A stretch of 64,000 nt of DNA. Origin: Lepidostoma basale. Its lineage: Eukaryota; Arthropoda; Insecta; Trichoptera; Lepidostomatidae. Location of the stretch: positions 62,001 through 126,000 of the forward strand of contig JAHDVF020001051.1 in assembly GCA_022606425.2 (NCBI GenBank). The letters are read 5' to 3'. This document shows, piece by piece, positions 27,201 through 42,200 of this stretch (the first letter of the stretch is position 1; every line of letters starts with the position of its first letter). The translations under genes and the position numbers were made by a program. Under the pieces are notes generated by a model that saw only the letters and a program-made list of their open reading frames with translations, was not told the DNA's origin and made no database searches.

Positions 27201-30200
27201 TTAACAATTTCGGAACAAACTTCACTGCCACACGTTTCATGCCCAAAATATCCGAAAAAATATCAATGCATGATGCAACTGACATGCTGACATTCTTAGC
27301 AACTTCTTTGATAGTGATTCAATGATTTTTCATAACAATTTTCTTCACTGCTTCAACGTTTTCATCGGTCATTCACTTTCTGGGGCATCCAGGGCGGGCA
27401 TCGTCATTAACATCTTCTTGGCCTTCTGTGAAGAAGCTTAATAACGCCAAGCTCACCACAAGACGTCTAATATTTATATCTGTTAAAAACAAACTAAATA
27501 TGCAAAATGACTGATAATGTCAACATATGTTGGGGACATGTGTACCAACATAACAATAAAATAACTTTTAAAAATTGTATCTACGTAACCCGTGAAATTT
27601 GAAAGTTCACATTTTTTTAACAGACTACACATTAGTCTTCCCAATCTTGTTGCACGATGTCACCCTTGTGAGCACGACCAGCTTTTGCAATCTTGGTAGT
27701 ATGATAGCAGGCTTAGGAGGTACGGAGGAAGATGTAGCCAGCAGACTTAACAAGGCAAGGGGAGCGTTTGCTATGCTTTGCCCTGTATAGCGTTACAGTA
27801 TAATTTCGAGAAAGCTCAAGCTCCAAATATTCAGCATTAGCGTTAAAAGCATACTGCTGTACGGATGTGAGACTTGGAAATCTACCGCGGACGTTATTGG
27901 AAAACTCCAGGTGTTTGTAAATAGGTGCCTTCGCTCAATATTCAAGATCTATTGGCCCCATACAGTGTCAAATGCCGTTCTCTGGACCATTGCAGGCGAA
28001 AAGCCAATTAGAGAACAAGTCGCTAGACGCAAATGGCAGTAGATCGGTCACACTCTGAGACGGAACCTAGCCTGCATCGCTCAGGGCACACTAGACTGGT
28101 CCCCTATGGGGGGAAAGAGAAAGCGAGGCAGACCTAGAGCCACCTGGAGAAGAGCCCTACAGGACGAGGTTAAAACAGCGGGCCTCACTTGGCATGCGAT
28201 AGAGTCGGATGGAGAAGGTTCATTGAGGCCCTATGCACCACGGAGGTGTGACAGGACAAAAAGAAAAAGAAGAGACGTATAAGTAGATTTAAAATGTGTT
28301 TATAAATTCGTGCATCAGAAGGACACACCTGCATGTTTTGATACTTATTTCTATTTACAGATAACTGCAGTAGTACTACATTCATTCCTGTATCATCATA
28401 CTTTAAGCTGAATTCCCCGGGATATCCAGAAGGGTATGGAATAAACATGCACTGTGAGTGGTTGTTTGAGACGGTTCCATCTCACCATCTGGTCATTAAG
28501 TTCCTACATGTTTCAATGGAGGAAACAGAATTTTGTCATGCGGACAAGGTAATAAAAAATGGCAATTAATCATACGCATATTGTTTGTTATAAAATTATT
28601 ATTGTAAATATTTTTTTTTAGATAACTATATTCTCTGCCGTGAATGGTCCTGAAAATTGGAGACAAATTGGTGATAAGCTTTGTCTTTCAACACTATCTG
28701 ATGCCCTCCCTATGAGCGGTTCGACTTTAATGAAGATTGTATTTGATTCTGATATGAGTGTCAATAAATCTGGATTCTCGGCTACAATATATTCAGGTAT
28801 TATTGATTATCCTAGTCATATATCTCCTTATTATTATCACTTTATTTATAAATAAACATATTCTAACATGGCACAGCTGTCAGATAGTGCAGAGGATGGA
28901 GTTTTTACGTGGAATATGTGCTCTTAAAAGGAAAAAAATGTAATATGATGGTTTCATGATTTATTGGCCAAATGACAAATTATGGTTTATTGATTCCACC
29001 TTTGATTATAGACTTGATATTCTCATTAGAGCTAGTTTATTGATTCCACCTTTGATTATATACTTTATATTCTCGTTAGAGCTATGGTACATAAAGCATA
29101 TCTAATCATTTTGCTAGTTTATTGATTCCACCCATGATTATATACTTGATATTCTCATTAGAGCTAGTTTATTGATTCCACCTTTGATTATATACTTTAT
29201 ATTCTTGTTAGAGCTATGGTATATAAAAGCATATCTAATCATTTTGCTAGTTTATTGATTTCACCCATGATTATATACTTGATATTCTCATTAGAGCTAG
29301 TTTATTGATTCCACATTTGATTATATACTTTATATTCTTGTTAGAGCTATGGTATATAAAAGCATATCTAATCATTTTGCTAGTTTATTGATTCCACCCT
29401 TGATTATATACTTGATATTCTCGTTGGAGCTAGTTTATTGATTCCACCCTTGTTCATATCATTTAAAAAAAAGGACTAACATGAAAGATTTATTTTCAAT
29501 GATATAAGATTTTGTTTTACAATCTTTAATATGAGCAGAAACTAGCTCATTATTATGTAGAAGGAATCTGGTCGTGTCCAGGCTCAAACCCATGCCCCCT
29601 GGATCAAGAGCCAAGTGTTGATCCTCTAGACAACCACCCGATTATTGTTAGAGCTATGGTATAAAACAATCATATCTTCAAAATTTGCCTTGAAACATGG
29701 CTATGCAGTTGTGCCAAACAGTAATAATTAAAATAAATCATTTTTAAGGGCCTGAAGCAATACATATTTGGTTCTTGATTCTCTTCTTTACCTCTTCTAA
29801 TAAATTACCTATCTTAAATGTGAATCATTGATTTTTACAGAATGTGGATCAGAAATGACGGATCCCTCTGGGTTACTGATGCCTTCATATTTCAATTCCT
29901 CGCTCAGTAATTTATACAGAGGCTTGAGACGCATCGTTGACTGCCAGTGGAATATAACTGTCAGACCGGGGAGATCAATCAAACTTACTTTTCTGAATAT
30001 GAGTATATCCAACACCGACTCCACTTGTACAAATTATATAATGGTATACAAATATTTATTTTGCACCAATAAACCTAGTTCCTTTGTTTCAATTGGAAAA
30101 TCTCTGCATCAAATTATGTAATCTTATAAATTGATGATGCTATGCAGCTTTATAAAATAATATTTTTTTATTATCAGTAAATTTTCATAGTATAACATTT

Positions 30201-33200
30201 TATATGCCATGAAAGTGGTCCCAAAAATTACGTAAAGGCTGTGAAGTAAATTTTTAAAAAGATTACCTAAAAAATTTCATAACTATATGTATTTTATTTG
30301 AAATAATTCATGTTTGTAATGAAATAAGTTTAACAATATTTTTATAAATTGAAACACTGTTTTTTACACTTTTGGCTTTATTTTATCATCGAGAGAACTA
30401 TATAAAAACAGTAAATATTATCAATAAAAACTATATACTCGTATATCATTCTCCCGATGATGAGAGTACAAAACCTTCAAAATACGTTGAGAAAAATAAA
30501 GTTAATAGTAGTAAAGTATTTAAAAAATAATTATTCGTCATTATTATATTCTTTGTTCCAGCTCAGAAATGGAATTGATATTCACTCCCCTCTCCTAGGC
30601 AATGGTAAATATTGTGGATCTTCAGTTATGCCAGCTAACTTATCTACATCAGGAAACCATGCCTATATTAGCTATCATGGTCGAGAGGTAATTCCGTACG
30701 ATTCAAAATCGGTAAATGAACAATTGCTCTCTTTAATTCTAATATTTATAAACTTGAACTGAGATAAAACATATTCTTTCATGAGTAAGTGGAATAGTGG
30801 TAGCTTGTTCTATTACTGTGTTATGGAACAAGCTTTCTACATCTTAAATCGTCTGGATTCTTCAGAGCTTCTGTGAAATGGGATACTTCTATGAATTTGT
30901 CAATTGAAAAGCAGGTCCATTGATGCCGTGCAAGTCTAGTGTATCCAAGTAAAATCCTCATTTCTCTGTTATTTTGCAATTTTAATACTTTGCAATTTAT
31001 TAAAATATTGGTACAAATAAAAATTTAATTGTATCTCAATAGAGACGAAGACGCAAACTGGAAACTGAACACGGATGATCAAGGTGTTTACAGGACTTAT
31101 GACCTGTCATCGGTTGGGTTAAGCGCACGCTTACAATCTTAAAAGATTCACAAGTGTAATCAAATCTACATAGATGGCCAACTGAAACTGACACGTGAAG
31201 ATAGATATTGATTTGAAGTATATATACAGCTTCCAAAATTTGTCATGCATGATCATAATAACAGAGGTGGAATGGGGAATGTTGTAATTACAGAAAACGT
31301 GCGCTTAACCCAACCAATGACAGGTCATAAGTCCTGTAAACACCTTGATCATCCATGTTCAGTTTCCAGTTTGCGTCTTCGTCTCTATTGAGATACACTT
31401 ACATTTGAATTAACCACCCTTTGGTGAAAATCCAGGATTTCGTATACATGTATAAGTATACATTCACAAAAATATTGGTACAAATAGTTTTTTTTTTATG
31501 CTTTGTATACGTAATACAATTTCAGTCATGTTAAATTTGTTAACATCTATGTGATGCAATGCTTACTTTCAGTCTTTTTTTTTAACAAATCTATTTAAAA
31601 TGCTACTTTATATTAATACTGCAAAGTGTTATATTTTCAGGGTGCTTTCCTTCTCAAGTATTCGGAAATGAGCCGTGAGTGCGGGAAAAGGATCAGTCTA
31701 TTCAAGGAAGATAACAGCACAATCATTAGTTCCCCAAATTATCCTGAAATCCCCCACCCACACTCGGAGTGCACTTGGGTCATTTTGACCCATCCGGGAG
31801 AGAGGCTGAGACTTGATTTCATTGAGAGATTTGATATATCTACTACACCGTCGTAAGTTGAATACGGGTGATCAACAATACCCTATTTAAAGTTTTTAAT
31901 TCTTAAACTTCCTCATTACAGGTATATTAAGTTTGCATAATATTTAAATAATTATCATACTGCATCTTGAGGGGGTATATACAGATGATAGACAGACGTT
32001 CAAGATTCTTCTAGATCCATACATTACGTCAAATGTTTTATTCAGTCATGGTTGCTTTAGTATTTATTTGATTTTGAGATTCAGTGATTTTTCCACTTGT
32101 AGTTTTCTGTATGTACACCATTATCTTCTCAGTAAAAGGTATTTAATGTCAATGTCCGGTTTTAAATTGGTGAACACCTAAACAATCACTTGCAGTCACC
32201 ATACATCCATCTCCATGTATATAGGCACTGGTATACATACCAAAGTAAAGGTAGAATCAAGTTTTAGGGGTATATGTAACAGAATTATTGTAGGATCATG
32301 AAGCCGGTTAAAAGTTAATTACTGATTTGTTACAAGAAAAGAATTTCTCGAAGTCTATAAGTTTTTTTTACAATGCAATTAAATATATTTTTGGTTTGTT
32401 GTAGTTGTAATAGTGAATACGTAGAAGTACGAGATGGAGGCACCTCACTATCACGGTCACTCGGTAAATTTTGTGAGCATCCTCCGAGCACTATTAGGTC
32501 AAGCAACAACATTTTATTCATCAAATTCTTCACTGATGTCCATGACCCAGGAAATGGTTTCAAAGCTAAAATATCTATTGGTAAGATTTAAAAAAATGTA
32601 ATTCATGTTTTATATATATGATGCTCTTAAGAATTTTTCTCTAGAATACAGACTGTAAAAACAAATAATTTGATCTTAATTGGCATCCTGTTAATGTCTA
32701 TCTTCTGATGCCATTAAACCCCTTATAAATTCCTTTGTCATCTCACGTGTCGACTACTGCAACTCACTATATTCCGGGCAACCCAAGAAGCAACTGGATA
32801 GATTGCAATCCATAATGAATGCTTTATCGACTTCACTGGTTAAGTTACCCGGGAAAATCGATTATAAACTATGTCCACTTGTTCACAAAGCCTTACATGG
32901 ACAAGCACCCCACTACCTCATAGAACTATGCAAGCTAATCGATCTGAACCCTCTGGAGTCAACTCTACGATCCTCGAAGGAAGAAGCAACATACATACTT
33001 CTTGTCCCGCGGCGCCAAGGAGCTTCAAACTTCGCGGATGGTGCTTTTGGCATCGCGGGACCAACGGCGTGGAACAGGTTGCCCTACAATATCCGCAATC
33101 AAGATGACGAAGGAGTGTTCAGAAGCTCTCTTAAAACTTTTCTTTTTAAAATAAGCTTTCCAGACGAAGAGCGCCCTTGAAGTGAATCTCTCACAAAAAT

Positions 33201-36200
33201 GGCGCTATACAAATCATCGTCATCATCATCCTGTTATCATACTCAATGCCCTAGATGTCTCAGCATGTGTGGGTCCAGGATTGGGCTCTTTAGCCACATG
33301 CGGACCCACAACCGCGAAGGACAGTCTTCCTTGGACACGAGGGACAGCCATAGTAATTTTATATTTGTAATATTTAAATATTTTTTGGTTTAGATATTTG
33401 TGGAGGAACTATTTACGGATCTTCTGGCATTATCAGGGCCCCTGACCCGATTTTGTTCTCTACTCTTCAGTACTCTATTACTTGTGAGTGGCATATCATT
33501 GGTCCCAAGGCCCACAATATGTGGTTTAACTTCAACAAAATTCAATTGCCGTATTTCAAATCCGAATGCAATCGTATGTACCTTCAGCTGTTTGATGTCC
33601 TTGCATATAACACATCAGGTAAACCATAATTTATTTTTCTTTTTAAATGATTTATAGAAGATTGATTTCAAATTACAACTTTTAACCTGACAATGTTTCA
33701 TAATATGTATTTTTTTTTTGTTAATTCACTTTCAATTTTCACAAATGTATTTATGATGTATTTCCGCTTAAACAAAGTAATAAATCAAATTAATTTAAAA
33801 TGAACTAACCGTCATGTCGTCTCAAATGGATTGTCACACTGTTTTTCATGACATTCTTGACTTCTTTTGTTTCTTTCACTCATATGTCATGTCATGTATG
33901 CATATCGATTTCTTCAACTGCTCATGTGACCAATATTTAATATTTCATTAATCGTGCCACGTTTTCTTCAGTTTTAAGATTGTATTAATCTCGTTAACAT
34001 ATAAATTCTCTATTCATTCTCCATTCATTCTTTCCTTACGTCCAAACCATCTTAATTAACTTTTAATTATTTTGTTCATGACGCGTTTATCTTGAAGCTA
34101 GTACCACTGCCACGCTCTGACATGCTCTGTGACCTTGCTGCGGTACTCCCGACCACTGTACAAGCTTATTCGCTTGCTCCTTGGATCCATACTCTCTCAT
34201 CGTGCATTCAATCATACATAACATATTTAATACTTATTATCAATGTATTTTGCTTCACTTGATATGGAATATAATACACATCTCAAACAATAAATATTTT
34301 CTGAATAATCTTATTATATTGAATTATCTGTTTTCAAATAATATTTTCAGATTTAATACCCCTTACTGAACATCTGTGCGAGAGAAATTCATCCTTTATA
34401 GTTCAAACATCATCCAATGAGGCTATATTAAGATATACGGTTACGAAAGGAAGTTTATTTGGTTTCAACAATGGTTTCCATGTTAGCTTCAATTCTTCAA
34501 TCGAAAGTAAGTATAAGGAAAAGCTGTTTTATTTTATCATTCTCGGAATAATTGCAAAGTTCTAATATAATATACTACCAATACCAGAAATTTAAAATTA
34601 CAGAAAAAGAGGGGACTACATTAGCACTCCATCAAAATTGCATCATGCAGATTTCATTTAAAGAAAATTTATCTTATGCAATGACTTGTGATGTTTTACA
34701 TAATTATGAACAATTATTAATTCTGTAGTGATTTCAGTATAATGGCATCTTATAATTTTTACATATTCTTCAGCTTGCGGAGGTCATTTGACTGCTCCAA
34801 GTGGATTTTTGGAGGGTTTGAAGTTTCAATTCAAGGGATCGTATAGTCGATTCTGTGAATGGAAAATAACTGTTCCTGAAGGAAGAAGAATCAGAGTGAA
34901 AATCATTCAAGGATACAAGAACACCAATGATTCCATACATTTGCAACGGATTGGCGTAAGTCTTTAATATACATTTAGAAAAATAAAGGACATAAGATTT
35001 CAGAGAATATTTGTCTCTCTGATAACTAAGCACATTGTGATTATGTGCTAGAGGTTATTTTTTTTTTACATTTGTAATAAATACTCTATTATTTCATCTT
35101 GTTTTTTACCTACTTACTTATTCAGACAGCCGTTGTCGTCCACTGCTGGACATAGGGGGGAGGCCCATGCCTCCCTCATACTTCTCCACGTATTTCTGTC
35201 TTGTGCCTTTCACATCCAGCCGCCAGCAATTCTTCAAATGTCATCGGACCATTGTGTGGGGGGTCTCCACTCTACCACCCTTTTGGTTCATCTATCGTCT
35301 ACCAATCTGGCAACATGTCCCGCGAATGACCATTTAAGCTTAGCTACCCTTTCGACGACATCTGTTCTCCCGACCTTCTACGCATTTCAGTATTTCTTAT
35401 CCGGTCTGAGAGTCTTACATGTAGCATGGCTCTTTCGTGTTTCCTCTGTGCTACACGGAGTCTCCTTATAGTCGACTTGGTGAGGGTCAGCGTTTCTGCT
35501 CCATATGTCAGTACTGGAAGTACGCATTGATTATACATTTTGCGTTTCAGTTGTCTTTTGTTAACTATCAATTAATTAATCTTATGTGGGGATGGCTAGC
35601 CTTCAAAATCGATTAAAATACTTTTAATTTTTTTTTATAGTTTTACAACGGGCATTTCTACGGATCTTTAATACGTTTCACCTATCTAAATGATACCGGG
35701 ACCGTAGTGGAATCTTCAAGCAATAAAATGCTGGTTTATTATTGGTCAAGAGTAAGTCCTGGATTCCAGCAATTTAGGGCCAGCTACACTTCTGATTTGC
35801 CCACAGGTAAATGTGAAAAAGAATACAATTTATTTTACAAAGCAAATTTTTGTTTCAATTGGTACTTCAAATATTCATTATGTGTCTCATTCACGTTAAT
35901 CAAAAATGTTTCTAATGACAAAATCTAATTTATTGTTTTTCAGACAATGATGTAAATCTTGATGAAATCATCAGTTTTATAGAAGTTTTATCGATTCTTG
36001 CTAGGGAATTATTAATTGCCACATCTAATATCACCTTTGTTAATGCCCTGGCGAAGTAAAACACGTCATTCCCATTAAATAAAATAAAAACCTTTCTGAA
36101 AACTGATGATTAAAGACATGGTACTTTCCGTGACACCTAAAAAGTGAGAAAGATTTCAAGGATACTTTTCTATTGCACCTGTGTTTGGTGTTTTTCCATA

Positions 36201-39200
36201 TGGATCAGGCTGCCAAAATTGCCTTTCTTTTCAGTGTGCTTATGCCTGTCTTTTTTCTCATCTCGCCAATAAGAAAAGAGTTTAGGCCAGTAGTGTAGTG
36301 CAGTCTTGATTCTACCTTAAGATATATGAAATTGGCTCCTTGAGAAGTTTTTCATGTTTCGTTATATCAGTATCTGTTGTAATGTTGTCATATTTTCAAT
36401 AATAGTTTATATTTTTATTATAAAAATATGTGTTTAACTATGAGTATTTATTTCAGTTTGTGATGGAGACTTTTCTGGAGATGAGGGAATAATTCTCCCC
36501 CCACAAATAAATATTTCGACCTACTACTGTCAATATGTTTATAAACCAAAAGACGATACTTTTGTAGGCAAAACCTTGTCAATGGTATTTTCAGATGTGG
36601 TCATTGGTTATCCTTTCTCCCTGGCCTGTAGATTTGCAAATACGAGAATATCAGTTTATGGAAGTAAGTATCTGTAGGCAAGTAAGGAGAAGTCAGTTTA
36701 TTATTAATTTTTACACCCTCAAAACTTCGATTGTTGAAAAAAAGGTTTATTTATTTATTTAGTTTAAGTGCGTGCAGGAGATATGCCGTTAGGTGGCGAT
36801 GAGATCCGCAACTCATCACGCCGCATCTCCCGCGGAGGCGAAAATAGGAGGATGGAGTGCCGAATTGATTTTCAGGATAGAACAGTTTGGCGGTCCATTC
36901 TCTCTGCCTACCCCTCAGGAGAAATTCATTTTAAATAAAAATTATCCTAATCAAGAACAATCATTTTGTACCAAATTATATTTATGAGGTGATTTATATA
37001 AAATCAATTATATTTATCAACGTCTCTTCTAGATACTGCTGAAAGTTTCTTGGACCTTTGTGGAAATTATACTAAGCCAATGAATGTTTCATCGCCATTA
37101 CCTAGAACTTCACTAAGGGTAGGAGCTTAATATCTTTATTGTTAGGAGAATGATATAAAATAGAAGGTTCCTAGAAGATATACCTACTACATGTTAATCA
37201 AAATTAAGTATTATTTATAACTCTTCTTTTCATTTGTAATATTTTAATTAATTAATTAAATAATACTTCATTCAGAATTACCTTTTTTATGTTTAGGTGG
37301 CAATACTTTAACTACCAACTTGTGGCAGGATATGTTTTTTTAGACAACTTTATTTTTAACAGATTTCTTTGTTCATTGGCTGCCTTTTGCCATATTTTTA
37401 TATATGGTATATATTTATGAAAAATAATCACTTAATACAATAATTACTACATTCCAGCTTATACAGTCCTTGAAGAAATTGAATTTTAGGATGAATTTCA
37501 AAGTGTATCCGTGCGGCGGACATATTTTAGATGGCCTAGATGATCCAAACCTATTTAACCTTCGGAAGCAGCTGGGAAACTACACGGGCCCAGTGACTTG
37601 TGTCTGGTCATTGGTGGCTGTGGAAGGTCAAACCATCAAGGTAACCTCACCTTTCAAATATATATTTTTTGTTAACCACTTAACACATTCGCTGCTGAAT
37701 ATAATACCTAATAATTACGAGCATGTTGAATGCTATAAACGTTTTGCGATGCCAAACTATACAAAAATGCATTGATACACATGCTATTGGAGCATGAACC
37801 AAACACACGTCCTCAGCGTGGCTACAAACTATACTGAAGCGAATATGCTTCATCAGGACATATCAACAAATGTGTTAACATATAATGGATTATTATTCGC
37901 GTAACAAGTGGAAAATTGCAAATATTGTAAAAAAATAAAAATACTTTCAAAGTTTCAATGATAAAGGATTCATACATCGTGTCATGCACACACGTTGATT
38001 TCTCTGACTCCTCACGTGGCCGACATTCAATATTTGATTTTTTTGATCGTGCCATGTTTTCCTCGGTCTTCCTCTATTTCTAGTTCCATTTGCATCGTTA
38101 AAATATAATTTTTTAACATTCTTTCTTCATTCATTCTTTCCATGTGTCCAAACCATCTTAATGATCCTTTCATTATTTTGTTCATAACACCATCATTCGC
38201 ACCGCATTCACTTCTTATATTTTCATTCAACACTCTATCATATGCAGAGTATCACACATTCGTCTAAGAGATCTTATTTCAACTGCATTTATTCTACTTT
38301 CATCCTTCTTTTGCCAGTTCCATTCCAAGTTCCAAGAAACCAATGTGCAAATTTTAGTTTTTTGGATAGGTTTTTGTTTGTGGTGACAACTTTAAGTTCA
38401 TAATAATATATGTAATAAATTCTTTGTCTAGAACTTTACTAATAGTAGGAGCTTAATACATAAATAATAATATTTTTGTTTAGATATCGTCTGGGAATAG
38501 AACAACATTTGCCACCAAATCGTGTGATGCAGAAGTCCTGACGATCCGCAACGGGGCAGGCCCAATTAGCCCGCTAGTTACTCGGCTCTGCTATAACCGG
38601 CTGCCCCCGGACACCTTAGCCTCCTCGGGACGGCACCTCTGGGTGGAGTACCATGCTGACAATTACTCTTCAGATACGAACTTAGATATCATCATAACTC
38701 CAAACAGTCTTGGTATTTATATGCTTATTTACATATAGTTGTACACTAGAATAAACAACAACAACAACAACAACAACAAACCATCACGCCGTTTCTCCGT
38801 AGGGGTAGGCAGAGAGAATGGACTGTCACACTACTCTATCCTGGCACACCTCTCTAGCTTCCTCCACATTCATACAGCGAGTCATACACGCACGTCGATT
38901 CTTCCGACTTCTAACATGACCACCCTTTAAAATTTGATTAATTTGCTTATGCCATGTTTTCCTTGGTCTGCCTCGACACTGTACTCCATTTACATAATTA
39001 ACGTATACTTTCTTAACCATTCTTTCTCCATCCATGCGCTCCATATGTCCGAACCAACCCAGCGATCCTTTCATAATTTTGTTCATAATACCTTCTTCGG
39101 CTCTACATTCCTTTCTTATATCAGCATTTGAGATTCTGTCGTATATCCTCCTACCACACATCATCTCTACCGTATCTGGAATAAACATTTCAGATAACCT

Positions 39201-42200
39201 GAACACTGCGCTCTCTGATATAATACCCTATAATAATATAACGGTGGCCTTCATGGTAGAGTGGCAACAGCTATGACTGCCACACCGAAGGTTCCGGGTT
39301 CGATTCCTGGAGATAACTGAGAAAAAAAATATCTCACGCTGTATTTGGTCTGGTAGAATTCACATGACAATAAAAATGGCGATAGATTAGGTACCTATCA
39401 CAAGTCACGATAATTAATAACTTAAAAAATGTGTACAGTAATTTGATTTAAAAATAACCCTTCTACAATATATGCTCAAATATCATCGCTTAACTTGACT
39501 TTTTCCGTAAACCAGTCTATTAAATATTTTCTATATTATCATGACCTAAAACACAAATTTTAAATTCTCTTTTAAGGTTGTGGAGGCATTTTAACACACC
39601 CAGAGGAGCGCTTCAACACACCAAATTTCCCAAAAAGTTATGAATATAATCAAGAATGTGTTTGGGAAATTTCCACCAGTCAAGGATACAGGATTTCATT
39701 GTCATTCATAAATCGTTTCTTTTTAGAATCAAGTCCTAATTGCACAAAAGACTTTGTTGAGGTAATGATACATGACTCTTTTTGACTTATTTGACATTAA
39801 ATATTGCCCTAGTGAGACGGAACATGTTTAAACATTGTTAAAATTCTCGAAAACATATGTTTTACTCAACATTAAATACATTATTATAATACACTATGCG
39901 TGAAATATATACGGAAGTAAACCAAATTCTACATTAAGATTCATGGTTTGTTTGTTGTATTGCAGAGAATTGAAGTACTCGTCTTTCGTATTTAAAATAT
40001 TCTCGTACTCTTTCTTTGACGACATCCGAAGTTTTGCCTTTGTATATTATGATCATTGTTTAATCAATAAAAAATTAATTGTCGCTTTTCAACTTCCATA
40101 GAAGAGAAATTTTATATAATGTTGCTTATGGAATTAATTTAAAGTATGTATTAAATACATTAAAGTTTTCAAAGAGTTCAGTTTTGACATATTATATTTT
40201 GACATGCCAAAGCAGTTAAGAGCTTTATAATTTAGTTTTAACTTTTAACTAATGGTAAAATTTAAATATGGCTTTTATCATTTAATTATTTTATTTTAAA
40301 CAAATTTCTTTTTAGATATTTGACTATACAAACGAAAAATGGTTATCTTTAGGCAAGTATTGCGGCAGGAGCCTACCCCAAACCATTCAATCTACTTCTG
40401 AAAAAATGAAAGTGTTGTTCAGATCTGATGATACTGTGAATGGTGATGGTTTCCAGGTGATTTGCTTTTATACAATACATATTTGTTTGCAGTAAATTAA
40501 TGTTATTTAAATATAATATAATGAATGTTATGGCTGACCTAAAACACAGTGGCCGTTTTAGTTATCGTATAGAAAAAATATTATATTGCATTATATATTT
40601 GTAAAACTTTGTTTATTTACGCCATTTTTTGCACTTTGCACTAACATGATTTGGACCACAGATGTTATTCTTCAGTGTACAAGTTTTAAACAATATTTTT
40701 TGCTGTTTACTATGATTTTCTCGCCTTAAAATATCAATGACTATTTGTTTCTTAAAACCGTTATTTTACCATATCATATAATTGTATGTGGATTAACCTG
40801 ACTAATCCAACATAGTGGCCGAAATAAAATATTATTATGATTGTAATTAGTGAGGGCTCTTCTAGACTTCAACTTGAAAAATATGACGATGTTCAGAGCG
40901 TATATATGGTTGAAGAATTTACAAGAATATAGTATATATAGGAAAATTACCTTTTGATTGAAAAAAAAAAGATTTAAGGTGTATGTACAATGAAAGTATT
41001 CTTCAGTCTTGATGATTATTTTAATATTTCAGATACAATGGGCCTCTTTCTGCGGAGGAACTTTCACCGTTACCAATCACTCAAAAATTTTACGGAGTCC
41101 CGGATATCCCGTTTACTCAAAGAATTTGAAATGTACTTATAAGTTCGAAGTTGAATATGGAAAATTCATCAATTTGAACTTCTCAAAGTTCCATTTAGAA
41201 GCTGGTAATAAGATTACATTGAAATTTTGCCTATTATAAGTTATTCAAAGTTTTCACATTAAGTATTTTGCACATTAAAAGTTATTAAAAGTTTGCCTGG
41301 AAACTAGTAAAATTAATAATCAGAATGCTGGATTTCTTCTTCTTTTTCGATGGCCTTACAGCCCATATCGAGCCTTGGCCTACTGAATGCTGGATATCAG
41401 CTATCAATATTTAATTGAGGGGTTAGGAAAGATGACAAGTCTCCAGACTCTATTTTAACATAATTTTTCGTTAATTTGACTATTTCTTTAGTCAAACCTG
41501 GTCAGGCTTTGATAATTATTAATTTAATCACACTGTGTTTTGTTATTCATTTATTTATTTATTTATTTATTAAGGGTAACGTACAGCGATATCAATAACA
41601 TATATATAAAAGAAACATTTAGAATAATTAAAATAAGGCCAATTACATGCTACCACAAATATAAAATAATAGTTAACAATCAACAAATGATAGTGAGAAA
41701 CAATATTGAAGTTAAACTAAGACAAAATAAGGTATACATAATATTTAAGAGTTAAAATACTTATAGTACTGGAAATAAAAAATAAAATAAAAAGTAATAT
41801 ACGAGTATTATAATATCACGTTACATCGTGGTCACATCCGCGCCGAAATGTTGCTCCGATCACTTTTTTAAAATTTCGCTCGCTCAAATGAAAGACGTCA
41901 ATGTCTCCAAAATGCTTGTTATAGATATCACAGATTCGATACAATGCCGCGCTCAGAGCGTAGTTTGTGCGATAAACAGGAAGATGGAAAACTTGGCTCA
42001 CGGTGTGTCTCGTGCGAGACATGGGGGTAGTGAGCGACAATTTGCTGAGAAGTTCAGAATTGTCAATTTTAAAGTGAATTATTTTATGAAGTAACATCAT
42101 ATCATGAAGAGTACGTCTATTTTCAAGAGAGTCCAAGGAGTGAAAAATTAGGGCAGATTTGTAATCAGAGAACGACTTGCACATTTTAAAATTAATATGT

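Noticed and set aside
35944..35951. Eight-base micro-exon using GTAAAT instead of a terminal exon
   Set aside because: It leaves phase 0, which does not fit exon 37 (needs phase 1).
39241..39320. tRNA gene
   Set aside because: A and B boxes are present but no acceptor or anticodon stem could be formed, and the same head recurs with a SINE body.
41865..42094. + strand frame opposite the Jockey-like LINE
   Set aside because: Antisense shadow of the LINE coding region.
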